From Catenaria anguillulae PL171 (taxonomy: Eukaryota > Blastocladiomycota > Blastocladiomycetes > Blastocladiales > Catenariaceae), in the NCBI GenBank assembly GCA_002102555.1, contig MCFL01000008.1, positions 496,001-560,000 on the forward strand: a DNA stretch of 64,000 nt, given 5' to 3'. Positions 52,579 to 62,899 of this stretch are shown in pieces; position 1 is the stretch's first letter; each line of letters begins with the position of its first letter. The position numbers and the translations under genes were made by a program. The notes under the pieces are model-generated. The model searched no databases. It saw only the letters and a program-made list of their open reading frames with translations, and was not told where the DNA came from.

Positions 52579-55500
52579 TTACTGGCTCCTCGCAAAATCG
52601 CCGCGCTCCGAGGGCTCGGGTTCGGCCGACGCAGCCAAGATGTCGGCTGCCAACATGAACGACTGTGGCCGAGTACCCGCCGACGGACTCTCGGGGCGCT
52701 TGTCGTCGTCGCCCTCGCTCTGGTTGATCGCCTCACCCAAGATGGACGCCGTGGTCGAGCTCGGCAGCTCCTTGTGCATCATAAGGTGCACGGCCGACGA
52801 AGGGTCCAGGGTAAACGTCATGGTCGACCCGCCAGACGACAACTTGGTGCCGTTATTAGTGTTGTTGTTGTCAAAGTAATCGGGGGCCTCGTGCGCGGCA
52901 TGGTCTTGGTCAGAGTCGAGATCCGAGTCACCGTCCATGGGCGACAATGCGCCTTCTTCGCCAGTGTCGCCGGCGCCACCGCCAGCCTCGGCATCCGAGT
53001 CGGAATCGGTTGATTCGGTGTCTTGGTCGTCCTCTTGCGATTCGAATTGCGCGGCAGGCTCGCTGTCGCTCAGCTCGTCGTCGTCCGACAGCGCGCCGCC
53101 CAAAATGTCGGCAACCATCTCTTCGCGCTCAATCGCGGCCTCGACCGGGTCCAACTGGTCGATTTGTTCTTGCTGTTCTTGAGCGGCGGCCTCATCCAAA
53201 GGCGCGGGCTCGTGCGCCTCGTCGGCATTTTCCGACTCTGGCTCACTCTCTTCCTCGTCGGCCTGCGTCTTGACGGCCTCACTCTCGTCTCCATCATCTG
53301 CGTTCTCACTCTCACTCTCGCTTTCCGACTCGGAGTCGGAGTCGGACTCGGACTCGGACTCGGACTCGCTCGACTCCTCGCCCACATACACGTGCTTGGT
53401 CACCTTGACATGCGCGGGCAACTCGGTCGACCCAACACCGCCGTCATCGGACGAGTACTGGCCCAGGTCGTCGGGCAGGTACCTTGCGGTTTCGGGCTTT
53501 GGCAGCGCACGACGGCCAGCGGTCATGGGATCGGGGCGGCGCGCAGGTACAGGCGCAGCGGCCGGGGCACGTGCCGAGGTCAGTGCTGCGCGCGATTCAC
53601 TTGCGGCGGCTGCCTTGACGGGCGATGCTGTCGGCTTGATATTGGCGTTGCGGCCCTTGCCCTTGACTTCCGACGACGCATCGGCCACCTTGTCTTCATC
53701 GTCGCTGACTGCCTTGGGTATAACTTGGTCGTGCTCGTCTTCGTCGTCGTCATCGCTGACGTCCAACTCCCAATCCGAGGTCACAGGCCGCGCAACCGTC
53801 GGCTGCTGCAGTTCCTGCTGGCCAGCCTTGGCCTTGCCCTTGTTGACCGCCGCTCTCTCTTCGCCGGCAATCTTTGCCTGCTCCTTCTCCCACTCAGCAA
53901 TGTGCTTTGGCAATGGCTTGTTGATCCGGGCAAGCAACTTTGGGCCAGTACCCTTATTGACCTGCGCACCTGCACCTCGGCCGCCGCGTCCGGTCACGCC
54001 CGTGGTCAATCCGCGAATCTCAAACTTGTCCATGCGGCCCTGATCAATGCGCCATTGACAGTGCGAATGGAACTTTGCGGCTTCGTCGCCGTCGAGGAAA
54101 AAGAAGACGGCGGCACGACCGGGAAAGTCGGATTTGGGGTTATGCGGTGGGTAATGGATATGCACTGGGGATTCGAAGGCAAAAGTTAGGATCAAAGCGT
54201 ATGAGATGCAGCATGAAGAAAACCTACCAAGAGACTTCACGTCCTTTGCCAAGTTCAACAAGGCGTCGTCCGGCACCTTGACATTCAGGTTCTCGAGCGT
54301 CACACGGTATGGCGCGGGTCCAAGGCCTACGGGACGCTTGCTGCCGACAATGGGTGCGCCAGGCTTGCCAATCGTGGCGGCGGTCGCTGGCTTTTGCTGC
54401 GGCACGGGCGACTCGCGCGCATTGGTTGCCGAGATGGACAAAGGCGACGATGACGACGCGGGCAAGGGGTCATCAAGTCCAGCAATCGCCGGTTGAATAA
54501 ACGCCTCGGGCGGCGGCAACGCCTTTGTCAAGTAGGCCGACGACGCCGCAGATGCCGCGCGCTGCTGGTTGACCTCGGTAAACGCTGCAGGCCGGGCCTG
54601 CTGCGCCACCGTGGTTGTGGGCTTGGCGCCGGCGGCCGCACGTGCCTCTCTGGCCTCTTTTTCCTTTTGCTCGCGCTCTTGCTTCTGCTTGGTGTGCTCT
54701 GGCGATCCCACGGGGTAGAAGGGCTGCCACTTTGCATTGGGCGCCATCCACGAGGGCCGGGACGAGCCAGTGGACGACGAGTTTGTGTTCGACGACGAGG
54801 CAGGGGCTGCGGTCGAGGCCGTGGACGGCGCATTACCGAGCGCGGCTGCCACGTCCGAGTTGGTCAGGTCCAGTCCGCGCTTGAAGGCGGACGAGAACGG
54901 GTGGATCGATTTGTTTGTCCCCTGCTGCTGTTGTTGTTGCTGCTGCTGGCCACGCCCAGCCGATTGTTGATGCCTGGCCGGCGACGGTTGCTGCCTGGCG
55001 GACGAAGGTTGTTGTTGTTGTTGCTGTGGTTGACGCGCGTTGTTTTCGCGAAAAAAGCCGCCATTGATGTGACCGCGCCGGTTGCCCGTCGACTTTGCGA
55101 CTGCATCATGCTTTGGCCTGAAATCAGGCGACTTTGACGACCAGTCAAAGTCGGCCTCGTTGTCCGACGCCCACTTGGGACTGCTAGCAGCGGGCTCGGC
55201 CTCGTCCTCGGAGCTTGACGACTCGCTGGATTCCGACGACACAGAGGATTCCGACTCGGACTCGGACGAGGCGGCCGCGGCAGCGGCCGGCGGCGACACG
55301 ACCGTGACGACTTTGCGAGGAGCGGGCGAAGGTTCCTTCTTGGTGTCTTTGGTGGCAGCAGTCGCAGCGACTTGCTTGGCAATGGTCACAGTCCCATTGA
55401 CGTCGGCGGCCGCGGGCGGCGGCGTCGTCGTGGTCACGGGATAGTTGAGCAGCGGCGTCAAGGCAACCGTGATGACCATGTCCTGAATGCCCAACTCACG

Positions 55501-56598
55501 ATCGGCGGCCGTCGAGGCCGCATCGGCGACTTGCTTGAGGTTGAGCAGGTCCATGTTGACATTGGACGGCAGCAAAACGATGACACGTTCTTGTTTCTTG
55601 GCAGCACTTTGTTTTTCAGTCGTGACCGGGGCAGGCACTGCGGCGGCGGCCGCGGCAGTAGCAGCAGCTGTCGCTGCAGCTTGCTGTTGCTGCTGTTGCA
55701 TGGCGGCAAGCGACGCGGCCATGGCCGACATGTACTGCTGCTGCATTTGCATGGCCATTTGCTGTTGCGAGTACTGCAGCTGGAGCTGTTGAAGGGCAAG
55801 TTGTGTTTGCGCTTCTTCGGCTTGATGTTGCTTGGTCGCAGCGGCAGAAAGCGAGGCAGAGGAAGTCGAGGCCGGCGTCGAGTTGGACGTGCCCAAGTGG
55901 CCAAACATGTTCGTATTGAAGTTGCTCGCTGCCGACGAGGGGAACGACGACGAGTTGTTGGCACTCGCCGAGGAGGCGGCGTTGGCATTGAAGCCGCCAT
56001 AGTTGCCGGCGGTGCCGTTGCCAAACCCGCCGAGGCCAGACAGGCCGCCGAGCAATGGGTTGAAGGAGCCCGAGTTGGCGTTGGATTGATTGCCCGTGTT
56101 GTTGTTGTCGCCGCCGTAGAAGGCAGTGGCGGCGGCCGATTGATTGAGCTGCTGGTGTTGTTGCTGCTGGTGTTGTTGCTGCTGGTGTTGTTGCTGCTGC
56201 TGCATGAACTGCTGCATGGCAGCCATTTGCTGCTGCACTTGACTCGAGCCTTGTTGACCTTGACCTTGCTGCTGCCCCTGTGCACGAAGCTGAGGCGACG
56301 CGGGTGCACCACCGGTCGAACCCGAGAGGGATGCCATGTAAGCGGCCATGGCCGATGCCATCAACTGCGGATCGGCAGAAGCACTGCCTCCGCCACTGCC
56401 GCCGAGCGACTGGTTGTTGTAGCCTTGGGCGGTGGATCCGGTGGAGGATGTGGCTGCGCCAGCGCCCGAAGCGTTGAAGGCCGCTTGAGCTTGTGCAAAG
56501 GCTTGCTGGTCCTCCAAGGACGGGAAGCTGGTACCGGCGTTGGCTCCTCCGCCGCCGAGGCCAAAGCCGCCGCCAAAGTGCGGGAACGACGACGACAT
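52579..56598 (-). CDS. large Gln/Ser/Ala-rich protein with RRM-like domain
   Basis: From ATG 56598; 1,318 residues if the in-frame 63-nt intron 54227-54165 (GTAGGT donor, CCTAAC branch, CCCAG acceptor) is removed, 1,339 if not. The N-terminal ~330 residues are low-complexity with polyGln and Asn/Gly runs. Next is the small domain shared with the 35745 gene (ERVIVLLPSNVNMDLLNLKQ), a Ser/Glu acidic block, more polyGln, then one RRM-like domain (YRVTLENLNVKVPDDALLNL, then GRAAVFFFLDGDEAAKFHSH), and a long acidic Ser/Asp/Glu tail. The composition suggests a disordered, phase-separating or scaffold protein. It may be the longest member of the RRM-like family here. Confidence 0.8.
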   Translation of the reverse strand: MSSSFPHFGGGFGLGGGGANAGTSFPSLEDQQAFAQAQAAFNASGAGAATSSTGSTAQGYNNQSLGGSGGGSASADPQLMASAMAAYMASLSGSTGGAPASPQLRAQGQQQGQGQQGSSQVQQQMAAMQQFMQQQQQHQQQQHQQQQHQQLNQSAAATAFYGGDNNNTGNQSNANSGSFNPLLGGLSGLGGFGNGTAGNYGGFNANAASSASANNSSSFPSSAASNFNTNMFGHLGTSNSTPASTSSASLSAAATKQHQAEEAQTQLALQQLQLQYSQQQMAMQMQQQYMSAMAASLAAMQQQQQQAAATAAATAAAAAAVPAPVTTEKQSAAKKQERVIVLLPSNVNMDLLNLKQVADAASTAADRELGIQDMVITVALTPLLNYPVTTTTPPPAAADVNGTVTIAKQVAATAATKDTKKEPSPAPRKVVTVVSPPAAAAAASSESESESSVSSESSESSSSEDEAEPAASSPKWASDNEADFDWSSKSPDFRPKHDAVAKSTGNRRGHINGGFFRENNARQPQQQQQQPSSARQQPSPARHQQSAGRGQQQQQQQQQGTNKSIHPFSSAFKRGLDLTNSDVAAALGNAPSTASTAAPASSSNTNSSSTGSSRPSWMAPNAKWQPFYPVGSPEHTKQKQEREQKEKEAREARAAAGAKPTTTVAQQARPAAFTEVNQQRAASAASSAYLTKALPPPEAFIQPAIAGLDDPLPASSSSPLSISATNARESPVPQQKPATAATIGKPGAPIVGSKRPVGLGPAPYRVTLENLNVKVPDDALLNLAKDVKSLGRFSSCCISYALILTFAFESPVHIHYPPHNPKSDFPGRAAVFFFLDGDEAAKFHSHCQWRIDQGRMDKFEIRGLTTGVTGRGGRGAGAQVNKGTGPKLLARINKPLPKHIAEWEKEQAKIAGEERAAVNKGKAKAGQQELQQPTVARPVTSDWELDVSDDDDEDEHDQVIPKAVSDDEDKVADASSEVKGKGRNANIKPTASPVKAAAASESRAALTSARAPAAAPVPARRPDPMTAGRRALPKPETARYLPDDLGQYSSDDGGVGSTELPAHVKVTKHVYVGEESSESESESESDSDSESESESESENADDGDESEAVKTQADEEESEPESENADEAHEPAPLDEAAAQEQQEQIDQLDPVEAAIEREEMVADILGGALSDDDELSDSEPAAQFESQEDDQDTESTDSDSDAEAGGGAGDTGEEGALSPMDGDSDLDSDQDHAAHEAPDYFDNNNTNNGTKLSSGGSTMTFTLDPSSAVHLMMHKELPSSTTASILGEAINQSEGDDDKRPESPSAGTRPQSFMLAADILAASAEPEPSERGDFARSQ

Positions 56599-57080
56599 GG
56601 TTGACGAGACGGGACGGGACTCGACTTGGGATGGATCGCGCTCAGCAAGGTGGCCGACAATCAAATCGTGGCGGTGGGTTCAGGGGTATCACGAGAGACT
56701 GCAGTTGGGGTTGACGGGGTCCAAAGGGGGGCCGTGAGACAAGACGCGGGGACGAGATCAGGTGACGGGACAGCGGCATGGGCAGCGCCGCATAAGTCCC
56801 GAGGGCAAAGAATGCCCATAGTGACACGTACCGTATTGCTGGCCAGATCATGGAGAAATGTTTTCCTGAAGGTCACATTGACCATCAGATTTTTGGGTTT
56901 TGGCATGTTTCCATGGCAGACAGTGATCGGCGACAAAGTTGCAGTGATCAGCGCCATTTTCTCGATTGTGATCAGCAATCTGCTCACACTGGAGGTGTCT
57001 CACCAGCTGGCACCATCAGCGTGCCATGCGTCAATACTGCCAAGTACCAATGAATCAGAGGATTATTATCAGTAGCAATC
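56599..57080. other. intergenic, no gene supported
   Basis: Upstream of the large minus-strand gene. No gene seen. Confidence 0.4.
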
Positions 57081-57376
57081 ATGCCGGAACGCTCTCTCAT
57101 CAACTCATGTTCGTCATTGGCCCCGCCGCCCTCGGCCAATCTCGTCACGTCGCCCGCAATCCGCGTCAACCTGGGCTTTCTTCGCGGCGATGTGACCGAC
57201 TTTGGTCTCCTCTCGACCGGACCTTGACGCCCAATGTCCAGCCCGCTTGGTGCGACTTGCAGCCCTTCAACCCCAATGGATACCTTCCGACCAAGGTTTT
57301 AAATGGGTCGGCGCAGCCCGGGGTGTTGTTTCTCTGTGGCAGATTGTCTCTTCACGCTTTTGAATTGCCATCATGA
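57081..57376 (+). pseudogene. fragment of RRM-like family first domain
   Basis: One frame from ATG 57081 reads PAIRVNLGFLRGDVTDFGLL, matching the first-domain start of the intact copies (for example FRITIDRLSIEVTDFDLAAI at 58139). After a stop at 57226 the match continues in another frame as LTPNVQPAWCDLQPFNPNGY and LFLCGRL. Further coding-like sequence to 57734 (QALDDKASSESASSKSS) has no clear counterpart. Confidence 0.5.
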
Positions 57377-58138
57377 TCATGGTGAGCGGACCTGTCAGGC
57401 ACTTGACGACAAAGCGTCCTCTGAGTCTGCTTCTTCCAAGAGTTCCGCTCCCCATGCCTCAGAAGCCGTTCCTGCGCCACAGGCATTCCTGGCCCGCACG
57501 CCGTTTCGCGTGCCCTTCCAACGTTCCCGAAATCCACGTCACAGCACAAAGAACAGGATCGCGCCGCTAGCGGCAGCTGCTGAGCAGCGGGTCAGCAAGG
57601 GAATACAACCAAGGATGGAGTCGGTTTATTCCCAATACAAACAGGAACGTAGTCGCCGTCGTTGTTTTTGGTCTCTGTCTCAGTCCGATCGAGCAGCAAG
57701 GCGTGATGGCCACAGTCAAGGCGTAGGAGATTAACCCTCGCATCATCGCTCACGAGTTACGAGGGAGGCGAAGGCAACGGTTACACGCCAACTATCTCGC
57801 CTCAAACTGAGTCAAACATGAGCTCCCCCGACATTTGGATCCAGCTGCAGCCGCGGAGCTGCGAGGGCCAGCGCAGCCGGCTCGAACAGCGGAGCGGCAA
57901 CATGAACGGCTGGGACCAATCGCAGAAGCCCAGCATGAGCGTGAAACATCGTTTCCCGTCAAAGTCCCAGTTGCTGTGGACTGTGGGAAAGGCTCCGGGA
58001 AGGCTCACTCAACAAATCGACGGTGGACCGATCTCGACCACATCGTTCATCTGCAATGCATGTTCATCGCCTTGATCAAATGCCCTCCAAAAAAAAAAAA
58101 AAAACCAGCTCCGAAGGTATTCAGCTGCAACTGCAACC
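57377..58138. other. mostly non-coding; possible relic sequence
   Basis: Contains an open frame 57818-58075 without family support and an A homopolymer at 58089-58104 just before the next gene. Confidence 0.35.
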
Positions 58139-59944
58139 ATGAACGCACACGGCACTAACAGTACCTGGGGCAATGCGCGCGACGGCGCCTCTAATTGCTT
58201 CTGGGACGATGACTTTGAGGCTCCGGTGCCCCGCCCCGGTTACTCTCTGCCGCCCGCACGTCATGGCTCCAACAACCTCCCTGTTGGCCGCAACGGTTCT
58301 GGGCATGGATTGGCGACTGAAAACGCCTGGCCGAGTAGCTCGTCCGAAGCCAGCACCGGCTGCGATGCATCCGAGTCTACGTTTCAACGCACAAACTTGG
58401 CCCGCCGCGATACCCGCAATAAGCCTGCGTTCCGCATCACCATTGACCGGCTGTCGATTGAAGTGACCGACTTTGACTTGGCCGCCATTCTGCCGCCGCA
58501 CATCCAGCCCTCAGCCGTTGACTTTCCGCCCCCAAAGTTTCAGCAAGGCATGTTCAGGGACCAATACTCGACCCGCTGGGCTTGCTATGCATTTGACCAG
58601 CTAGACGAAGGGCTCGAGTGCTGGAATCATTTGCGTATGCTGCATGTCTGTGGGCATTTGAGGCACTTGTGCGCCTCACCCGACCAGGATGGGAAAGGGC
58701 TGGCACTCGACGTGTGGCCGCCCTTGGAGGATGTAGAAGATCTGTTTGGCGCTGGTAAGTTGGACACGACTTCCGCGTCTTGTTTGTGATTGTCACTCAC
58801 TTTTTTTTTTTTTTTTTTTTTTTCTACTTGCCGTCATGCTCAGCCAAGTCCATCATTGGCAACCCGGCGCCAAACCTCCCACCCTTTGTCCATATCACCA
58901 ACCTCCTCTACTCGGCCACCGCAGAGGCCATTTTGGCACTCATCCCGGCTGAGCTCGCCCCTCACGCCCGCGTTGAAATGTTACACCCTGGCAAGTCGCT
59001 ATCCGCTACTTCCCCACAGCCGCAACCATTTGGTGCTCGCCATGTTGGCCGCGCGCAAATCTACTTTGACACGCTCGACCAAGCCAGCCATTTTTACGAC
59101 GTATGGGAACGTTCGCTGCGCAAGAGCCGCGATGTCATGCGCATCAGGCATTATGGATCACAATTGCCTTTTGCGATTCCGCCCAGGGGCATGTATGCCA
59201 TGATGCGGGCGAGGGCAAAGCATGGGGATGAAGCCTTTGATGGTATGTTTATCGCATTTTACCCGACCAGCTACTGTGGAAATCGGATTTACGGCATGTG
59301 AGTTGTATTCTACAGCTCTCCTCCAGACGGCCTTCACGTACCCGAAACCTCCGGTTTCTGCGCAAGCCGCCAACTCCATCTCGACTCGGCCTCTGCCTCC
59401 TGCAGCAGTCTGGCCGTCCCAACGAGAACCAACGCCAAACTATTCCAACGACGATACCTTTTCGACCACGTCGTCCCACTCCTCGCACCCAAGCTCCACA
59501 TCAACCCCACCGCCGCATCCAACCTCGCGCCTCCGCCCGCCCACAAACACCCGCAACCCGCCACCCACAACGTCCGCGTCCTCGTTCTGCTTCCGTCCCG
59601 TCTTTGTCGTCTTCCTCACCAACATGGCACCACGCGTGACGGCCGCAGACCTGGAATCCCTCATCTTGCACCACCCAAAGGCATCGACTTTCCACCCTCC
59701 CCTCTCGGTGCACCTGTGTCGTGAGACGCGCCAAGGCCTGTTTGCGTACAAAAAGGTGGCCGTGCGCCCCGTCAAGTACGTTTTCAAGAACTCTGATGAT
59801 GCGCGCGAGTTTTGCGCGCACGTGCGCAGGTTGGACAAGGCCGGCGAGCTGGATGCAGTCAAGGCCGATGACGCGTTTCGGGTGAGTGCGTATTTGGCAA
59901 GGGCAGAGGAGGACGAGGATATGGAACAGCGGTGGAGGATGTGA
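58139..59944 (+). CDS. three-domain RRM-like family protein
   Basis: Exons 58139-58754, 58844-59242, 59316-59944 give 547 residues with all phases in order. The first intron (GTAAGT to CTCAG, 89 nt) contains 23 consecutive T. Domain 1: FRITIDRLSIEVTDFDLAAI, then LECWNHLRMLHVCGHLRHL. Domain 2: FVHITNLLYSATAEAILALI, then GRAQIYFDTLDQASHFYDVW. A Ser/Pro/Thr linker follows. Domain 3: FVVFLTNMAPRVTAADLESL, then RPVKYVFKNSDDAREFCAHV. Intron positions and domain order equal those of the 38751 and 60233 genes. A Trp-containing acidic head (NCFWDDDFEAP) is unique to this copy. Confidence 0.82.
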
Positions 59945-60232
59945 GCAGCCTGGCTCCCAGAGTGGGCTGTCAACTGGTCATGGGGGTGGAGGTGGTGGTG
60001 GTATTCCGTTATACCCCTCTTTTCGGCTGCTGTGTACTTCGCTTTTTAACCTGCCTCCAAAGATTCATCAAACAGAAGAGAAGCTATGGTCTTGGGCCTG
60101 GCTGCCTTTGCCTGCCTTTGTCCCTTGTCATGTTTGGTGCTCCTTCGTTGATCCATTCGGCACCATTGATCATGATTCCACCAAAAAGAGTTGTTTATCA
60201 TTCCAGACAATACAAAACAACCAGATTGAGCA

Positions 60233-61984
60233 ATGTACTTTCGCAACAACCAAGAGCTCACGGCCCTCATTCAGGCTAGAAAGGCCGGTCTTCAACCTGC
60301 CATGAACGGTGCCATAGCGGAAGGGTCCCATCCATCAGAGCAACGTCATCGTCATCATCTCGCCCCAGCGGCCGAGCCCATGATTGTAGCGGCTTGCCTT
60401 GGTCAGAATTTGGGCCATACAATAATGCCGTCTCCGCCACTCTCGACCACCGACCACCCGCAGAGTACACACCAGCCCATGCACAACCAACCCGCAATCA
60501 CGGTGGTGCTAGAGAACTTGGCGCCCAACGTTTCCGACTTTGACTTGGCATCACTTGTCCCGCCCCACCTGTACCCGACGAGCTTGCGCAACAATGCTCC
60601 GGCGGGCGGATGGGCGCACTTGGGATTTCAGCGGCTGGACGACGGGATTGCCGTATGGAATCATACGCGGCACTTGCTCGTTGGGGGTCATTTGGATCAC
60701 TTGCGTGATAGCGATCGAGGGCGAGCCGCTGGGTTGATGGTGAAGTTGGCGCCGGAGGCAGAGTACTTGAGGTTCATGTTTGAAGCGAGTACGTTGACGA
60801 GGTTGATCTTTCACGAGCCCTTTGCACTGATCATGCCCAGCTCACGCTGCTGGTATCAGCCAAATCGTTCATGACAAACCCGCCAAAACTTCCCGTCCCG
60901 CATGCCCTATACATATCCAACCTCGACCTGTCCGTGTGTGAATCCGACATCCACTCGCTGTTCCCTCAGGACATTGCCGACGCCATTCGCACCATCAACG
61001 TGCTCTCGCCTGGCAGGTCGCTCTCGCCGCCTTTTCCAGACGCAGACTCTTTACTCCCATTGCCACGCGTTGGTCGAGCAACTGTGTACTTTGTAAAGCC
61101 GGACGCTGCGTCAGAGGCATTTCAGTTCCTGCAAGACATGCAAGAAGCGAAGCGAAGGGCCTTGTCAAGTATCATGTACAGCCCGACATTTAGGCCGATT
61201 GTGCTGTGTCCAGCGATTACTCGGATTGTTCTGGAGGCGAGGGCGAAAATGGGGGATGAGCATGTGCAGCGTGCGTTGTTGGACATTCTCTCCTCACAAC
61301 GGCAGTTGGTCACTCACTCTTTCAAGGCTGCGCTATGATTCGTTAGGTTTGATCCGTTCTGCAATTGCGAGTCCGGTAGTTGCTCCTCCTGTACGAGCGG
61401 AACTTCTGGCCCCGCTCCCAACACCCTCGCCAACGATTGCATCCTCCCGCTCTTCCACGGCCTCATCCTCGTCGTCTTCACCCCCTCCGTCTTGCACAAG
61501 CGACCGTTCATCAAATGGCAGCGACACCAATTCTACTCGTCTGCCATTTGCCCGGACAATGCTCACGTCCTCGTCCACCGACACGCCAATCCGTCCGCCA
61601 TCCGACCCCTACGAACAAATTCACCTCGTCATTGTCCGCAATCTCTGCCCTACCCTCCCAGCGTCGCAGATCCATGCCCTCGCCACACCGACAGCCGGCG
61701 CTAGCTTTTCTTCCGCACCAACTCACATTGACATTAGCCCAACGACCAAATCCACCGTACTGGCCTATCACACGATCCAAGTGCGACCCGTCAAGTACGT
61801 TTTTCGCACGCGTGACGATGTCACGCGGTTTTTGCAGCATGTGCGGGATATGGATAAGCGAGGCGAGTTGCAAGAGTACAAGGCAGATCGCGGGTTGCGG
61901 ATATGTGCGTTCCCGTTGCGTGTTGCAGGGGGCGGGGGCGGGGTGAGGCGGTCGCCCGCGGAAGCGGGTGCGGATTGGTGGTGA
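60233..61984 (+). CDS. three-domain RRM-like family protein
   Basis: Exons 60233-60788, 60860-61270, 61347-61984 (introns 71 and 76 nt) give 534 residues. Domain 1: ITVVLENLAPNVSDFDLASL, then IAVWNHTRHLLVGGHLDHL. Domain 2: ALYISNLDLSVCESDIHSLF, then VGRATVYFVKPDAASEAFQF. Domain 3: IHLVIVRNLCPTLPASQIHA, then RPVKYVFRTRDDVTRFLQHV, with a Gly-rich end. It is the neighbour and closest relative of the 58139 gene in the same orientation, 288 bp downstream, so a tandem duplicate is likely. The third exon linker is Ser-rich (SSRSSTASSSSSSPPPS). Confidence 0.82.
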
Positions 61985-62626
61985 CGTGAGATTGAGTGGC
62001 CTCGAGAGACCGAGTTGTGTGCACATGTAAGAGCCAGCAATATAATGCAATGATTGATGGTATCGTATGATACCGATACGTAGGTACACAGGTACGTCGA
62101 GAGGCAGGGGCAGAAGCATGTCTCACTTGTCTCACATGCAAGTGAGCCCCTGAACGGTTGCCCCTGGCGTCGCTCTGATCATTCTTCAGGGGCCTCTCGG
62201 CCGGCCGGTGGGCGGGTGTCTGGCAACTCGAGGTGCAATTGAAGGCTGCCGCGACGGTGTTCGAGAACTTGGCAGCCCGCACCATTTCGGCAAAGTGAAT
62301 GATTTGAATCGCATGACTCTGAGCAATCAAAGGAGTTGCCGGCACCAGCAAAGGCACCTGCAATAGGACCGGTCCAGGCACCAGTTGCCGTGCCATCGAT
62401 TCCAATCACACGCCCGCCTCCCGTTCCTGTCCCGCCCGTTCGCCACTCATACACGCCCAGCATTTATGCTCCCACATCCAACCTTGCGCCCGGAGGTCAA
62501 CAGCCCTGATTTGTTGTGCTCAAGAACTTCAGAGACAGAGATCAACATGGCGATCTGTTTGCATCAGTTTGCGATGATCACAAGACCAAAACATAACAAA
62601 AAATGAAAATCGAAAATCGCCAAACG
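61985..62626. other. intergenic with one doubtful small minus-strand frame
   Basis: See 62179-62463. Otherwise no gene seen. Confidence 0.4.
62179..62463 (-). CDS. possible small Cys-containing protein
   Basis: 94 codons with ATG at 62463. Gly/Thr/Ala-rich start, then a Cys cluster CSESCDSNHSLCRNGAGC. The cluster looks like a fragment of a secreted Cys-rich protein, but there is no signal peptide and no splice support. May be a chance frame or a relic. Confidence 0.25.
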   Translation of the reverse strand: MLGVYEWRTGGTGTGGGRVIGIDGTATGAWTGPIAGAFAGAGNSFDCSESCDSNHSLCRNGAGCQVLEHRRGSLQLHLELPDTRPPAGREAPEE

Positions 62627-62899
62627 TCATATCGTTCCATCTTGAAGCAAATTCCGGAAAGACCATCCCTCTTGACTTTGCGCAATCCCTCGCTCCGGGC
62701 CATTCACGTCATGTGCCCTCATGATCCGCCGTCTCTCGACCCGACCTGCTCCTCCACCGTCACCCCGCTCAGCATTCCGCTTACCGCCACTGCATTCAGC
62801 TCCACCACTCTGCCCAACGTCACGCTGCTCAACCTTGACGACCGCGAACCCATCCAAATGACGAACCAGTCGCATCGTGGCCCCGCTCGTTGCCGGCAC

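Noticed and set aside
54900-56220. Trinucleotide (CAG/CTG) runs as a microsatellite feature.
   Set aside because: They encode polyGln in a long open gene and are not separately notable.
53023-56604. Long plus-strand frames opposite the 52579-56598 gene.
   Set aside because: Antisense of Ser/Gln/Asp low-complexity coding; no domain, no paralogue.
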